A stretch of DNA of 34,932 nucleotides from Coprococcus sp. (GTDB lineage Bacteria; Bacillota; Clostridia; Lachnospirales; Lachnospiraceae). Below are positions 15,639-24,075 of this stretch, piece by piece. Numbering within the stretch: the stretch's first letter is position 1; each line of letters begins with the position of its first letter. The position numbers and the translations under genes are program-made. The stretch lies in NCBI GenBank assembly GCA_016297325.1, contig JAEDGW010000015.1:1-34932 (forward strand), written 5' to 3'. Under the pieces are notes generated by a model. That model searched no databases. It saw nothing but the letters and a program-made list of their open reading frames with translations, and had not been told where the DNA came from.

Positions 15639-15656
15639 GATTAATTTTGATTAATC
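15639..15656. repeat. Second phased repeat pair in the transporter leader
   Basis: GATTAATT (15639-15646) and the palindrome GATTAATC (15649-15656) are spaced 10 bp apart, downstream of the expected start. A related TTAATTAA palindrome lies at 15599-15606 between the -35 and -10 boxes. They could be repressor sites; this is inference from position and spacing. Confidence 0.4.
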
Positions 15657-15678
15657 GGAGAAATTAAGGAGTGAAGGT

Positions 15679-16569
15679 ATGAAAGCGGCGAGTAAAACGA
15701 AAAGAGGAAAAGGAAGGGTTTTGACGATAGTGTTGTTCCTTGCCCTGCCTGTGCTGATGCTGGTCTTATTTACATATGTTCCGTTTGTGGACATGTTTAA
15801 GAACAGTCTGACAGATTGGGATGGAATAAGCAAGACGTCCAACTTTGTAGGTTTAAAGAATTATGTGCGGTTATTTACTGATCCGCAGTATTTGTCGGTA
15901 TTAAAGAATACTGTCTATTATCTGATAGGTGCGGTGGTACAGATAGCGCTTGCACTTTTTCTGGCATATTTTCTGAGTGCCAGCTATCGTGGTTCAGCAT
16001 TTTATAAGGGAGTGGTGTTCTTTCCGGCGCTTCTTAACGGTGTTGCGGTCAGCATGATATTCCTGTTCTTTTACAGAGAGGGAGGCCCGCTTGACAGCAT
16101 TCTGATAGCACTTGGACATAATGCTGATACCCTTCCGCACTGGATAGGAGATTCACATATGGTAAACCTCTCGCTTGTGCTTGCCATGTTGTGGAGATAT
16201 GTGGGCCAGAATGTGATCGTATTTGGCGGGGCGATCCTGTCAACCGATAAGACGGCACTTGAGGAGGCAAAGCTCGACGGTGCAACGCAGTGGCAGAGAT
16301 TCCGCTATATTGTTCTTCCAAGACTGAAGCCAACCATTGCAGTTGGAATGATACTTGCTATCAAGAATACGATAAGTATATTTGAGATCCCATTTATCAT
16401 AACAGGCGGTGAAAATGGATCATCAACATTCGTGGTGCAGACTATCAAGACAGCATTTGACAACAGAAAAGCCGGAATGGCGTCAGCTATGGGTATTGTG
16501 CTTTTGATAGTCATACTGGTGATCTCCATAATTCAGAACAGATATGGCATAAGTGAGGAGGAAGAGTAA
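15679..16569 (+). CDS. Carbohydrate ABC transporter permease (MalF/UgpA type)
   Basis: 296 residues, start behind AAGGAGTGAAGGT. An Arg/Lys-rich N-terminus is followed by about six membrane helices. The cytoplasmic EAA loop, which docks the ATPase, is EEAKLDGATQWQRFRYIVLP. This is the first of the two membrane subunits of a CUT1-family importer for oligosaccharides or related solutes. The second permease starts on the very next base and the binding protein follows. No ATPase gene is in the cluster, so a shared MsmX/UgpC-type ATPase elsewhere in the genome is likely. The substrate cannot be read from sequence and no glycosidase is nearby. Confidence 0.9.
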   Translation: MKAASKTKRGKGRVLTIVLFLALPVLMLVLFTYVPFVDMFKNSLTDWDGISKTSNFVGLKNYVRLFTDPQYLSVLKNTVYYLIGAVVQIALALFLAYFLSASYRGSAFYKGVVFFPALLNGVAVSMIFLFFYREGGPLDSILIALGHNADTLPHWIGDSHMVNLSLVLAMLWRYVGQNVIVFGGAILSTDKTALEEAKLDGATQWQRFRYIVLPRLKPTIAVGMILAIKNTISIFEIPFIITGGENGSSTFVVQTIKTAFDNRKAGMASAMGIVLLIVILVISIIQNRYGISEEEE

Positions 16570-17457
16570 ATGGCAGGATATAACACAAACTGGTTTGAAG
16601 TAATGCGGAAGAAGGAACAGAGGAAGAAGAATGTAAAAAAGTATTCGTTTGTGACGGCAAGACAGATCGTATCCGTGCTCGTTGTCCTGGTGGTAATGAT
16701 ACCGATATGTGCGATACTGATAGCTTCATTTAAAAGCCATGACAGTTTTCAGAGCACAGGGGCTTTTCAGATATCTGGAGGATTTACACTTGACAATTAT
16801 AAGGAAGCTCTTATAGATGGAAATCTCATTCGGGCTTTCGTAAATACCCTGATAATAAGCGGCATATCGATCGCAGTTACGATATTTATGGGATCCATGA
16901 CAGCTTATGTACTGTCAAGATTCAGATTTATCGGTTCAAGGCTTATAAGTACCATGTTCCTGGTGGCGTCATTTATGCCGGGAATAACGATGCAGATAAG
17001 TATTTTCCACATAATAAAGGCGATGAATATATATAACACATTCCTTGCAGTGATACTCATATATGCGGGTACAGATGTGGTATCGGTATATATATTCCTG
17101 CAGCAGTTAAAGGAGATACCAAAGTCGATAGATGAGGCGGCACTCATGGATGGAGCGACATACTTTACTGTCTACAGAAAGATCATACTTCCACTGCTTA
17201 AACCGTCGATCATCATGGTTGTCATATTGAAAGGAATAGCGTTTTACAATGATTTCTTCACTGCGTATCTGTATCTGCCATTTAGCGACCACGCGGTCAT
17301 ATCGACGGCACTTTACAGGTTCAACAGCAAATTCGGCGGCCGTCTCGAGGTGCTTGCAGCCGGTATAATCATAACTATGATACCTACACTTATCGCATTT
17401 ATTCTGTTCCGCAAACAAATATATGACGGAATCGAAAAACAGGGAAACAACAAATAA
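16570..17457 (+). CDS. Carbohydrate ABC transporter permease (MalG/UgpE type)
   Basis: 295 residues. The ATG directly follows the TAA of the upstream permease, and GAGGAGGA lies within its end, so the two are coupled. A soluble N-terminus with KKEQRKKNVKKY is followed by six predicted helices. The EAA loop is IDEAALMDGATYFTVYRKII followed by LPLLKP. In CUT1 transporters it pairs with the first permease to form the channel. Its end is 37 bases before the lipoprotein gene. Confidence 0.9.
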   Translation: MAGYNTNWFEVMRKKEQRKKNVKKYSFVTARQIVSVLVVLVVMIPICAILIASFKSHDSFQSTGAFQISGGFTLDNYKEALIDGNLIRAFVNTLIISGISIAVTIFMGSMTAYVLSRFRFIGSRLISTMFLVASFMPGITMQISIFHIIKAMNIYNTFLAVILIYAGTDVVSVYIFLQQLKEIPKSIDEAALMDGATYFTVYRKIILPLLKPSIIMVVILKGIAFYNDFFTAYLYLPFSDHAVISTALYRFNSKFGGRLEVLAAGIIITMIPTLIAFILFRKQIYDGIEKQGNNK

Positions 17458-17494
17458 TTTAGTGATGTAAATATTTCATAAGGAGGATAATTCA

Positions 17495-18877
17495 ATGAAG
17501 AAGTTTAAAAGGTTATCGTGCGTTCTTCTCGCTGCGCTGACAGCGCTTTCTGTGGCCGGCTGTGGAGAATCGGATAAGGCCGAGAGCAAGGCAAATGAAA
17601 AGACAAATAATACGGAGTCAAAGTATGTCGGTGCCAGCACTGAATTTGATGGGGATATCACGGGAAAGATAACTGTGCTCACAAACAGAACAGATCTGGT
17701 GGACACTGATCTCAAGAGATATGCCGAGGTATTTGAACAGAAATATCCGGGGACTGAGGTTGAGTACCTGCCAATGGAGGATTATGAGAGTGATACGTCG
17801 ATACTGTTCACAGTTGGTGAGCTTGGCGATCTGTGCCTGATCCCGGCATCTGTTGCTCCGTCAGAGTTCAAGACTTATTTTGAGCCGCTTGGAACTGATG
17901 ACAGCCTTGCAGATGACTATATGCAGGAGGCTCTTGTTGCAGATACATATGACGGAATCGTGTACGGCCTTCCAAGTGGCTGCAACGTATCAGGTATAGC
18001 TTATAACAAGAGAGTTTTCCACGACGCAGGAATAGACACTCTGCCACAGACAGAGGAGGAATTTCTGGATGCACTGCAGAAGATAAAGGACAATACAAGT
18101 GCAATACCATATTATACCAATTATCACGACACATGGGCTCTCGGGCAGTGGCAGGCATATGTCAGCGGTGTGTCAGGAGACAGTGACTACATAAACAACA
18201 AGATGTGCAGTGAGAAGGATCCATTTGCTGACGGCAAGCCTTCATACAAGGTGTACAAACTTCTGTATGATGTAGTAGAGCAGGGATTTTGTGAGTCTGA
18301 CCCGGCCACATCAAACTGGGAGCAGAGTAAAGAGATGATAAATGACGGCAAGATAGCATGCATGGCGGTTGGATCATGGGCTGTCAGCCAGTTCAAGGCA
18401 GCTGGTTCAAAGGCGGACGATATAGGATATATGCCATTCCCTGTAACTGCTGAGGATGGAAAGTTATATCAGTCACTTTCAACGGACTACGCCTATGCAA
18501 TCCCTAATTCTGCAAAGAACAAACCTACAGCGAGAGCCTTCATGGACTTTCTGGTCAATGAATCTGATTATGCTGATACACAGGGAATGATCTCTATAGT
18601 GAGAGGTTCTGAGTACCCTGATTTTCTCAAGGCATTTGAGAGTATCGACCTCGTTGCAAACAATGCTGCAACCGTAGACAATAAAGGAAAGTGGACAAAT
18701 GTAAATAAGGCATCAGAGCTGGATCTTGACAAGGGCTCACAGTATCAGGTAGACCTTATAGATACTGCACTGGGACAGTCCCACAGAGGCCACAAATCTC
18801 TTGAGGATGTAATGGCTGAATGGAATGAGAAGTGGGCTGATGGAATATATCAGGTCGAGTCGGAGAGCGGAAAGTAA
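17495..18877 (+). CDS. ABC transporter sugar-binding lipoprotein
   Basis: 460 residues, AAGGAGG seven bases upstream of the ATG. The signal peptide MKKFKRLSCVLLAALTALS is followed by a lipobox SVAGC, so the mature protein starts with a lipid-anchored Cys at about residue 23 and sits on the outer membrane face. A Ser/Glu/Lys linker leads into a family 1 solute-binding fold: GKITVLTNRTD, YAEVFEQKYPGTEVEYLP, GLPSGCNVSGIAYNKRVF, and KIACMAVGSWAVSQF. It captures the substrate for the two upstream permeases. Being last, before a strong terminator, is unusual but not rare; higher expression could come from message stability. Confidence 0.9.
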   Translation: MKKFKRLSCVLLAALTALSVAGCGESDKAESKANEKTNNTESKYVGASTEFDGDITGKITVLTNRTDLVDTDLKRYAEVFEQKYPGTEVEYLPMEDYESDTSILFTVGELGDLCLIPASVAPSEFKTYFEPLGTDDSLADDYMQEALVADTYDGIVYGLPSGCNVSGIAYNKRVFHDAGIDTLPQTEEEFLDALQKIKDNTSAIPYYTNYHDTWALGQWQAYVSGVSGDSDYINNKMCSEKDPFADGKPSYKVYKLLYDVVEQGFCESDPATSNWEQSKEMINDGKIACMAVGSWAVSQFKAAGSKADDIGYMPFPVTAEDGKLYQSLSTDYAYAIPNSAKNKPTARAFMDFLVNESDYADTQGMISIVRGSEYPDFLKAFESIDLVANNAATVDNKGKWTNVNKASELDLDKGSQYQVDLIDTALGQSHRGHKSLEDVMAEWNEKWADGIYQVESESGK

Positions 18878-18927
18878 AAATAAGAATAGTAAGAATGATG
18901 TGAGGCTTTATCAAAAGCCAGATCTTT

Positions 18928-18964
18928 AGCGTGGCAGCTTGGGTGGCTGCTGCGCTATTTTTTT
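18928..18964 (+). terminator. Terminator of the sugar transporter operon
   Basis: AGCGTGGCAGC (18928-18938) pairs with GCTGCTGCGCT (18946-18956), two of the pairs being G-U, then ATTTTTTT. A smaller hairpin, GGCTTT/AAAGCC with an ATCA loop, sits just before it at 18904-18919. Confidence 0.88.
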
Positions 18965-18974
18965 GCACAAAAAA

Positions 18975-19047
18975 AGCTACTAACGGGAGTCGGACCCGTG
19001 ACCTCCACATTACCAATGTGGCGCTCTACCACCTGAGCTATAGTAGC
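18975..19047 (-). tRNA. tRNA-Thr (anticodon GGU)
   Basis: On the minus strand a 73-base cloverleaf: acceptor GCTACTA/TAGTAGC, D arm GCTC-AGGTGGTA-GAGC, anticodon arm CCACA-TTGGTAA-TGTGG with anticodon GGT, five-base variable loop AGGTC, and T arm ACGGG-TCCGACT-CCCGT with the usual TTC replaced by TCC. The discriminator base is T and no CCA is encoded; it would be added enzymatically. A seven-T run follows immediately, probably the terminator. Confidence 0.95.
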
Positions 19048-19069
19048 TTGCTTTTCAAAAGCAATAATA

Positions 19070-19098
19070 ACTATAACAAAACGCATGACAAAAATCAA
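19070..19098 (-). promoter_or_regulatory. Promoter of tRNA-Thr
   Basis: On the minus strand: TTGATT (19098-19093), 17 bases, TATAGT (19075-19070). Between it and the tRNA is a perfect palindrome, TTGCTTTT-C-AAAAGCAA (19048-19064), abutting the mature 5' end, perhaps a leader hairpin for processing. Confidence 0.7.
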
Positions 19099-19117
19099 GC
19101 AAAATATTTACTTTGCA

Positions 19118-19146
19118 GTGAAAAATATGGCAAATCCAAATATAAT
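19118..19146 (+). promoter_or_regulatory. Possible promoter of glnS
   Basis: GTGAAA (19118-19123, four of six consensus bases), 17 bases, then TATAAT (19141-19146). The leader before the glnS ATG would be about 160 bases. I see no T-box in that leader (no GGTGG.ACCGCG element). Confidence 0.4.
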
Positions 19147-19313
19147 TGTGGTACAAGCGGCAAAAGTATGGTAAACTAACAATAATCACGTGCAAAAATC
19201 AGATATGGGAATTTGTGCGACGAAAATCCTGAAAGATAATTCCGATGACGAATATCAGGGATTAGAATTTGCGGATAAAGAATATAGATCATAAGCGGGA
19301 GGCAGTTTGGAAA

Positions 19314-20990
19314 ATGGCTGAAGAGATGACAAGCAAGAATTTCATTGAACAGATTATTGAGAAAGATATCGCTGAGGGAAAGGTTCCGAAGATCGTTACC
19401 AGATTTCCACCAGAGCCGAATGGATATTTACATATAGGACATGCTAAGTCAATACTTTTGAATTATGGACTGGCACAGCAGTATGGCGGACAGTTCAATC
19501 TCAGATTTGACGATACGAATCCTACAAAGGAGAAGACAGAGTTTGTTGAGTCCATACTTGCAGATGTAAAGTGGCTTGGCGCAGACTTTGGCGACAGAGT
19601 GTTCTTTGCATCGAATTACTTTGATCAGATGTATGAGGCTGCCATAAAGCTCATCAAGAAGGGCAAGGCTTATGTGTGTGACCTCAATGCAGATGAGATC
19701 AGGGAGTACAGAGGAACTCTCACAGAGCCGGGAAAGAACAGCCCATACAGAGACAGGAGCGTAGAGGAGAATCTTGATCTGTTCGAGAGAATGAAGAACG
19801 GAGAGTTCCCTGATGGAAGCAAGGTGCTCCGTGCGAAGATAGATATGGCAAGTCCTAATATCAACATGAGAGATCCTATAATCTACAGAATAGCAAGGAT
19901 GAACCATCACAACACAGGCGACAAGTGGTGCATCTATCCTATGTATGATTTCGCCCATCCTATCGAGGATGCGATCGAGGGTGTTACACATTCTATATGT
20001 ACACTTGAGTTCGAGGATCACAGACCTCTGTATGACTGGGTAGTCATGGAGCTCGGTTACAAGGATTCACCTGAGGGCACACCAAAGCAGATCGAGTTCG
20101 CAAAGCTTTACCTGACCAATGTCATAACTGGTAAGAGATATATCAAGAAGCTTGTTGAGGATGGAATCGTAGACGGATGGGATGACCCGCGTCTTGTAAG
20201 TATCGCAGCTCTCAGAAGAAGAGGATTCACACCATCAGCGATCAAGAAGTTCATGGAACTTGTCGGAATATCAAAGAGCCAGTCATCTGTCGACTATGCT
20301 ATGCTTGAGTATTGCGTCCGTGATGACTTAAAGCTCACAGCTAAGAGATATATGGCTGTTGTTGATCCTGTGAAGCTTGTTATCGATAACTATCCTGAGG
20401 ATCAGGTTGAGTATCTCGATGTTGAGAACAATCAGGAGAATGAAGAACTTGGAAGCAGAAAGGTTGCTTTTAGCAAGTATCTTTATATAGAGAGAGACGA
20501 CTTCATGGAGGAGCCTCCTAAGAAGTATTTCAGACTGTTCCCTGGCAATGAGGTCCGTCTGAAGAATGCATATTTTGTAAAGTGTGTTGGTTTTGAGAAG
20601 GATGAGGATGGCAATGTGACTACAGTTCACTGTACATATGATCCTGAGACAAGAAGCGGCTCCGGATTTGAGGGACGTAAGGTCAAGGGAACCATCCACT
20701 GGGTATCAGCAGAGAGTGCCATAGATGCAGAGGTTCGTCTGTACGAGAATATCATCGACGAGGAGAAGGGCAAGCTCAACGATGATGGTACATTGAATCT
20801 CAATCCTAACTCACTTGTTATCAAGCAGGGATGTAAGCTTGAGAAGGAGTTTGAGGAGGCGCAGCCGGGAGAGGCATTCCAGTTCCTCAGAAATGGATTC
20901 TTCTGTGTTGACTCCAAGGATTCTACGGCAGAGCATCCGGTATATAACAGAATTGTATCACTCAAGAGCTCATATAAGCCGGGGAAATAG
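19314..20990 (+). CDS. glnS: Glutamine--tRNA ligase
   Basis: Charges tRNA-Gln directly. 558 residues from the ATG at 19314 (MAEEMTSKNF, with GGGAGG 11 bases upstream); a TTG at 19269 would add 15 residues but has no ribosome site. Class I motifs: HIGH at 40-43 after RFPPEPNGYL, and RFDDTNP. GWDDPRLVSIAALRRRGF distinguishes the GlnRS/eukaryotic GluRS branch. The second class I signature, usually MSKRK, reads TGKRY at 272-276. The C-terminal anticodon-binding beta barrels are complete. Many Firmicutes lack GlnRS and use the GatCAB amidotransferase route, so this enzyme is a trait of certain Clostridia. Confidence 0.95.
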   Translation: MAEEMTSKNFIEQIIEKDIAEGKVPKIVTRFPPEPNGYLHIGHAKSILLNYGLAQQYGGQFNLRFDDTNPTKEKTEFVESILADVKWLGADFGDRVFFASNYFDQMYEAAIKLIKKGKAYVCDLNADEIREYRGTLTEPGKNSPYRDRSVEENLDLFERMKNGEFPDGSKVLRAKIDMASPNINMRDPIIYRIARMNHHNTGDKWCIYPMYDFAHPIEDAIEGVTHSICTLEFEDHRPLYDWVVMELGYKDSPEGTPKQIEFAKLYLTNVITGKRYIKKLVEDGIVDGWDDPRLVSIAALRRRGFTPSAIKKFMELVGISKSQSSVDYAMLEYCVRDDLKLTAKRYMAVVDPVKLVIDNYPEDQVEYLDVENNQENEELGSRKVAFSKYLYIERDDFMEEPPKKYFRLFPGNEVRLKNAYFVKCVGFEKDEDGNVTTVHCTYDPETRSGSGFEGRKVKGTIHWVSAESAIDAEVRLYENIIDEEKGKLNDDGTLNLNPNSLVIKQGCKLEKEFEEAQPGEAFQFLRNGFFCVDSKDSTAEHPVYNRIVSLKSSYKPGK

Positions 20991-21065
20991 ATGTGATAAA
21001 GGGGATTAGCACATTGACTGAGGGAGACATGTGTATATCAAAATACAGGTGATTGGAAAGATATT

Positions 21066-21713
21066 ATGGAAGACGATTACAAGAGTGTTTATATACTTCT
21101 GTCCAAGACGAAAACGATACCATCAAATCTGATAAAGTTGTTTACCAGAGAGCCATATAGCCATACTTCTCTGGCACTCGACATTAGTCTTAATGAGATG
21201 TATAGCTTCGCAAGACGAGGTATGTATAATCCGTTTAATGGCGGGTTTATCAGTGAGAATATTGAAAAGGGTATATTTGGCAAGCACAAAGGAACCAGAT
21301 GCACGGTGTATGAACTCAAGGTGACTAGAAAGCAGTATGATCATATACAGCAGGAGCTCGTCAGATTTAAGAGACATCCGGAGCGTTATGGATATAATTT
21401 CCTCGGCGTGTTCAGTGTGTTCTTTCACAGAGCTATGGAGAGGGAGTACAATTATTTCTGTTCCCAGTTCGTGGCTGCAGTGCTCAGGAATGCCGGGGTT
21501 GATATATTCCACAAGAAGCCTGGACTTGTCAAGCCCGGGGATTTCAGAAGAAGCCCGGTGCTCCGGCCTATATTTACCGGACTTCTCGCAGATTACAGGA
21601 CTTACCTGCATGAGAGGCTGAAGCAGGCTCATGGCATAGAAATTACTGATGACAGTAACGGAGTACATAAACCGGCTCTGACAGATGGCCTTATGGCATG
21701 GAGAGTTGGATAG
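21066..21713 (+). CDS. Permuted NlpC/P60-like (YiiX/YebB-type) hydrolase candidate
   Basis: 215 residues, with only a weak GGAAAG upstream. There is no signal peptide or membrane helix. A conserved-looking His in EPYSHTSLALD comes early and a Cys in YNYFCSQFVAAVL comes late. His-before-Cys is the circularly permuted papain-like arrangement of YiiX/YebB-type NlpC/P60 relatives, which hydrolyse amide or thioester bonds in varied substrates. Its cytoplasmic location argues against cell-wall cleavage. It is separated from glnS by 75 bases and convergent with the DUF6062 gene across a shared terminator. The fold assignment rests on two motifs, so it is moderate. Confidence 0.6.
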   Translation: MEDDYKSVYILLSKTKTIPSNLIKLFTREPYSHTSLALDISLNEMYSFARRGMYNPFNGGFISENIEKGIFGKHKGTRCTVYELKVTRKQYDHIQQELVRFKRHPERYGYNFLGVFSVFFHRAMEREYNYFCSQFVAAVLRNAGVDIFHKKPGLVKPGDFRRSPVLRPIFTGLLADYRTYLHERLKQAHGIEITDDSNGVHKPALTDGLMAWRVG

Positions 21714-21728
21714 GAGATATCAAAAATT

Positions 21729-21791
21729 AAAAGCCGTTTTATAGAAGCGGAGAGGATACGTTGTTCTCCCGCTGACTATAAAACGGCTTTT
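21729..21791. terminator. Bidirectional terminator with a 16-bp stem
   Basis: AAAAGCCGTTTTATAG (21729-21744) is perfectly inverted at 21776-21791. An inner GCGGGAG-type hairpin fills the loop. T-rich tracts follow in both directions, between two convergent genes. Confidence 0.92.
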
Positions 21792-21792
21792 A

Positions 21793-22512
21793 TTACTCTA
21801 CAAATGTGTGGCCTATCTTGATGATTCCTCTTGGAAGGGCGTCTTTGGAGTTCTTCCAAGGCTCGTTCTTATATCTGTAGTCGAACTTGTCTATGAACCA
21901 GCTCAGGTCTCCATTCACACGTTCCATATTTTCAAAATATACTTTGTTCAGTACGTCGATGAACTGGGTGTACTGCTCCTTGCCGAGTTTGTTCTGTCCT
22001 GTCTTGTATAGGATTCCGTAGTGGTAAGTACAGAAGCCTTTGCTGGAGGCAAATTTGTCTCTGAACTCAGCGTCTCTTTTCCACATGTGGAAGATAGTGT
22101 CCACGTATCGCACGAACATATCATCCATACGGCCACAAATGAAACAGGTGTTTTCCATGTTCTCTATATAATCTACGATCGGTGCATTTGCAGTGTTTTT
22201 ACCGAATAGTCCGGATTTGGCTGCGGGGCCTTTGGCTGCCAGAGCCTTCATATCTTTTATGGTCTTGTTCATATGTGTATTCATCATAAGAGCGAGACCG
22301 AGTCTGTTCTTCTCCTGATAGAGCATCCTCAGATGATGACTGCAAAATCCGAGCTTGTCCGTCATGGCTCTGTTGTCGTCCTCCATGTAGCTTGGTCCCA
22401 TTGTATATTCGATCGCATTTCGCTCAAGATCCCTCTGCATCTGGCACATAGGGCATTCACAGCCACTGTCAAATGCGTCATTTACCGGGATTGTGTAAAT
22501 CTGTTCTGCCAT
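21793..22512 (-). CDS. DUF6062 family protein with duplicated Cys/His modules
   Basis: 239 residues. AGGAGGT precedes the start on the minus strand. There is no signal peptide or membrane helix. Two similar modules are visible: C20-P-M-C23 followed by C57-S-H-H60, and C123-F-I-C126 followed by C161-T-Y-H164. The gap between pair and pair is about 33 residues in each, and both second pairs sit in a GFC..H context. That is what a metal-binding (probably zinc) duplication looks like. The start, IYTIPVNDAFDSGCECPMC, and GPSYMEDDNRA are as I recall for DUF6062, common in gut Clostridia and without known function. It ends at a terminator shared with the convergent neighbour. Confidence 0.75.
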   Translation of the reverse strand: MAEQIYTIPVNDAFDSGCECPMCQMQRDLERNAIEYTMGPSYMEDDNRAMTDKLGFCSHHLRMLYQEKNRLGLALMMNTHMNKTIKDMKALAAKGPAAKSGLFGKNTANAPIVDYIENMENTCFICGRMDDMFVRYVDTIFHMWKRDAEFRDKFASSKGFCTYHYGILYKTGQNKLGKEQYTQFIDVLNKVYFENMERVNGDLSWFIDKFDYRYKNEPWKNSKDALPRGIIKIGHTFVE

Positions 22513-22580
22513 AAAACCTCCTGTTTGTCATAGTCATCTGACTGCTTTATGGTATTTGATTCCATAATGTGTCAGTGACA

Positions 22581-22609
22581 TTGAAAATAATATACAGGTA
22601 TTATACAAT
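22581..22609 (+). promoter_or_regulatory. Promoter of the OGG-type glycosylase gene
   Basis: TTGAAA (22581-22586), 17 bases, TACAAT (22604-22609). It lies in the 143-base gap between two divergent genes; no clear minus-strand promoter was found there. Confidence 0.55.
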
Positions 22610-22673
22610 AGCCTGGAGCAATTTATAAGAATAAAAGACAAATATTTAATATAGAATGGCAGGTATACGGAAG

Positions 22674-23573
22674 ATGAATGTAAGTTGTGAGAATAATATA
22701 GTTATAGTTGAGGGTGTAAAGGATTTTAAGCTCTCTCAGATACTTGAGTGTGGACAGTGTTTTCATTTTGACAGGCTGGAGGATGAAGTGTATGAGGTCA
22801 TAGCATTTGGCAGGGCTGTGAAGATGGAACAGGTGGATGACAACCTTCGGATCTATGGCTCATCAGCGGAGGACTACGATAAGATATGGCGGCCATATCT
22901 TGATATGGACAATGATTACGGGCTCATAAAAGACAGTGTGGTACGTGCAGATGCAGCGCTTAAGGCGGCAGTGGATGAGAAGGATGGCATACGTATCTTA
23001 AATCAGGATTTTTTTGAGACGCTTATATCGTTTATAATCTCTCAGAATAAGAATATTCCCCAGATCAAGCAGTGTGTGAAAAATATATCGCATAGATTTG
23101 GAGATGAGGTCATAGGATATAACGGTGAGACATTTTATATATTCCCTGATGTACAGAGACTTCATGAAGTGACTGAGGATGAACTCAGGGAGTGTAAAGT
23201 TGGTTTCAGGGCACCTTACATAAAGAATGCGGCAGAAGCTGTATATTCTGGAACTGTGACCAAAGATAAGCTGGATGGGCTTGATATAGAAAATGCAAGG
23301 GAACTTCTAATGACGATAAAAGGCGTTGGAGAGAAGGTTGCCAACTGCGTTCTTCTGTTTGGCCTTGGCAGACGTGAGGCGTTTCCTGTTGATGTGTGGA
23401 TGAAGAGGATCATGGAACAGATGTATTTTGACGGCAGGGACACGAAGAAGCCGGAGATAGAAGCATTTGCGGTGAAGAAGTTCGGAGACCTTGGAGGCTA
23501 TGCCCAGCAGTACCTTTTTGACTATGCGAGGACAACGCTGTTTAAGCAGGACGGATCATCAAAGAAGAAGTAA
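22674..23573 (+). CDS. 8-oxoguanine DNA glycosylase/AP lyase (OGG1 family)
   Basis: 299 residues from the ATG at 22674; an ATG at 22656 would add six residues, and neither has a strong ribosome site. The N-terminal OGG domain (LECGQCFHFDR) is followed by a helix-hairpin-helix GPD domain: SFIISQNKNIPQIKQCV, then MTIKGVGEKVANCVLLF with the catalytic Lys (K221 from this start), and PVDVWMKR with the catalytic Asp 19 residues later, the same spacing as K249 and D268 in human OGG1. It would excise 8-oxoguanine opposite C and cleave the strand. A DNA-oxidation repair role suits an anaerobe that also carries the peroxide-reducing rubrerythrin of this window. Confidence 0.9.
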   Translation: MNVSCENNIVIVEGVKDFKLSQILECGQCFHFDRLEDEVYEVIAFGRAVKMEQVDDNLRIYGSSAEDYDKIWRPYLDMDNDYGLIKDSVVRADAALKAAVDEKDGIRILNQDFFETLISFIISQNKNIPQIKQCVKNISHRFGDEVIGYNGETFYIFPDVQRLHEVTEDELRECKVGFRAPYIKNAAEAVYSGTVTKDKLDGLDIENARELLMTIKGVGEKVANCVLLFGLGRREAFPVDVWMKRIMEQMYFDGRDTKKPEIEAFAVKKFGDLGGYAQQYLFDYARTTLFKQDGSSKKK

Positions 23574-23607
23574 GTTATCTTTTTATATATTTTTTAGAAA
23601 ATAAGGG

Positions 23608-23635
23608 TTGATTTTTTTATAGAAATGGATAGAAT
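23608..23635 (+). promoter_or_regulatory. Sigma-A promoter of groESL
   Basis: TTGATT (23608-23613), 16 bases, TAGAAT (23630-23635). The start would be at about 23642, immediately before the CIRCE. Confidence 0.7.
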
Positions 23636-23646
23636 ATAAAACAGTG

Positions 23647-23673
23647 TTAGCACTCATATAAAACGAGTGCTAA
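23647..23673. promoter_or_regulatory. CIRCE operator of groESL
   Basis: TTAGCACTC (23647-23655), nine bases, GAGTGCTAA (23665-23673), exact consensus. It covers the first transcribed bases, the classic HrcA arrangement. Confidence 0.96.
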
Positions 23674-23713
23674 AAGATAAGAGAGAATAATAATAAATTA
23701 GGAGGTATATATC

Positions 23714-24001
23714 ATGAAGTTAAGACCACTTGGAGACAGAGTAGTATTAAAGCAGTCAGTAGCAGAGGAGACAACAAAGTCGGGAATCGTATTACCTGGA
23801 CAGGCAAAAGAGAAGCCACAGTATGCAGAGGTTATAGAAGTTGGCCCTGGAGCTGTTGTAGATGGCAAGCTCGTTCCTATGGATGTCAAGGTAGGAGATA
23901 CAGTTATATATCAGAAGTTCGCTGGATCAGAAGTTAAGCTTGACGACGAAGAGTACATAGTTATCAAGCAGGACAGCATCCTTGCGATCGTTGAGAAGTA
24001 A
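23714..24001 (+). CDS. groS: Co-chaperonin GroES
   Basis: 95 residues, TTAGGAGGT upstream of the ATG. It forms the seven-membered lid on GroEL. The family start MKLRPLGDRVVLK is present, and the mobile loop lies within AEETTKSGIVLPGQAKEKPQ. VKVGDTVIYQKFAG and the C-terminal ILAIVEK are as expected. First gene of the HrcA-controlled pair. Confidence 0.98.
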   Translation: MKLRPLGDRVVLKQSVAEETTKSGIVLPGQAKEKPQYAEVIEVGPGAVVDGKLVPMDVKVGDTVIYQKFAGSEVKLDDEEYIVIKQDSILAIVEK

Positions 24002-24075
24002 TCAATCTTTTGAGGCAGATCTGATACACAATAATAAGACTAATATGACAGATTAAGATATGGAGGTAGATAGAA

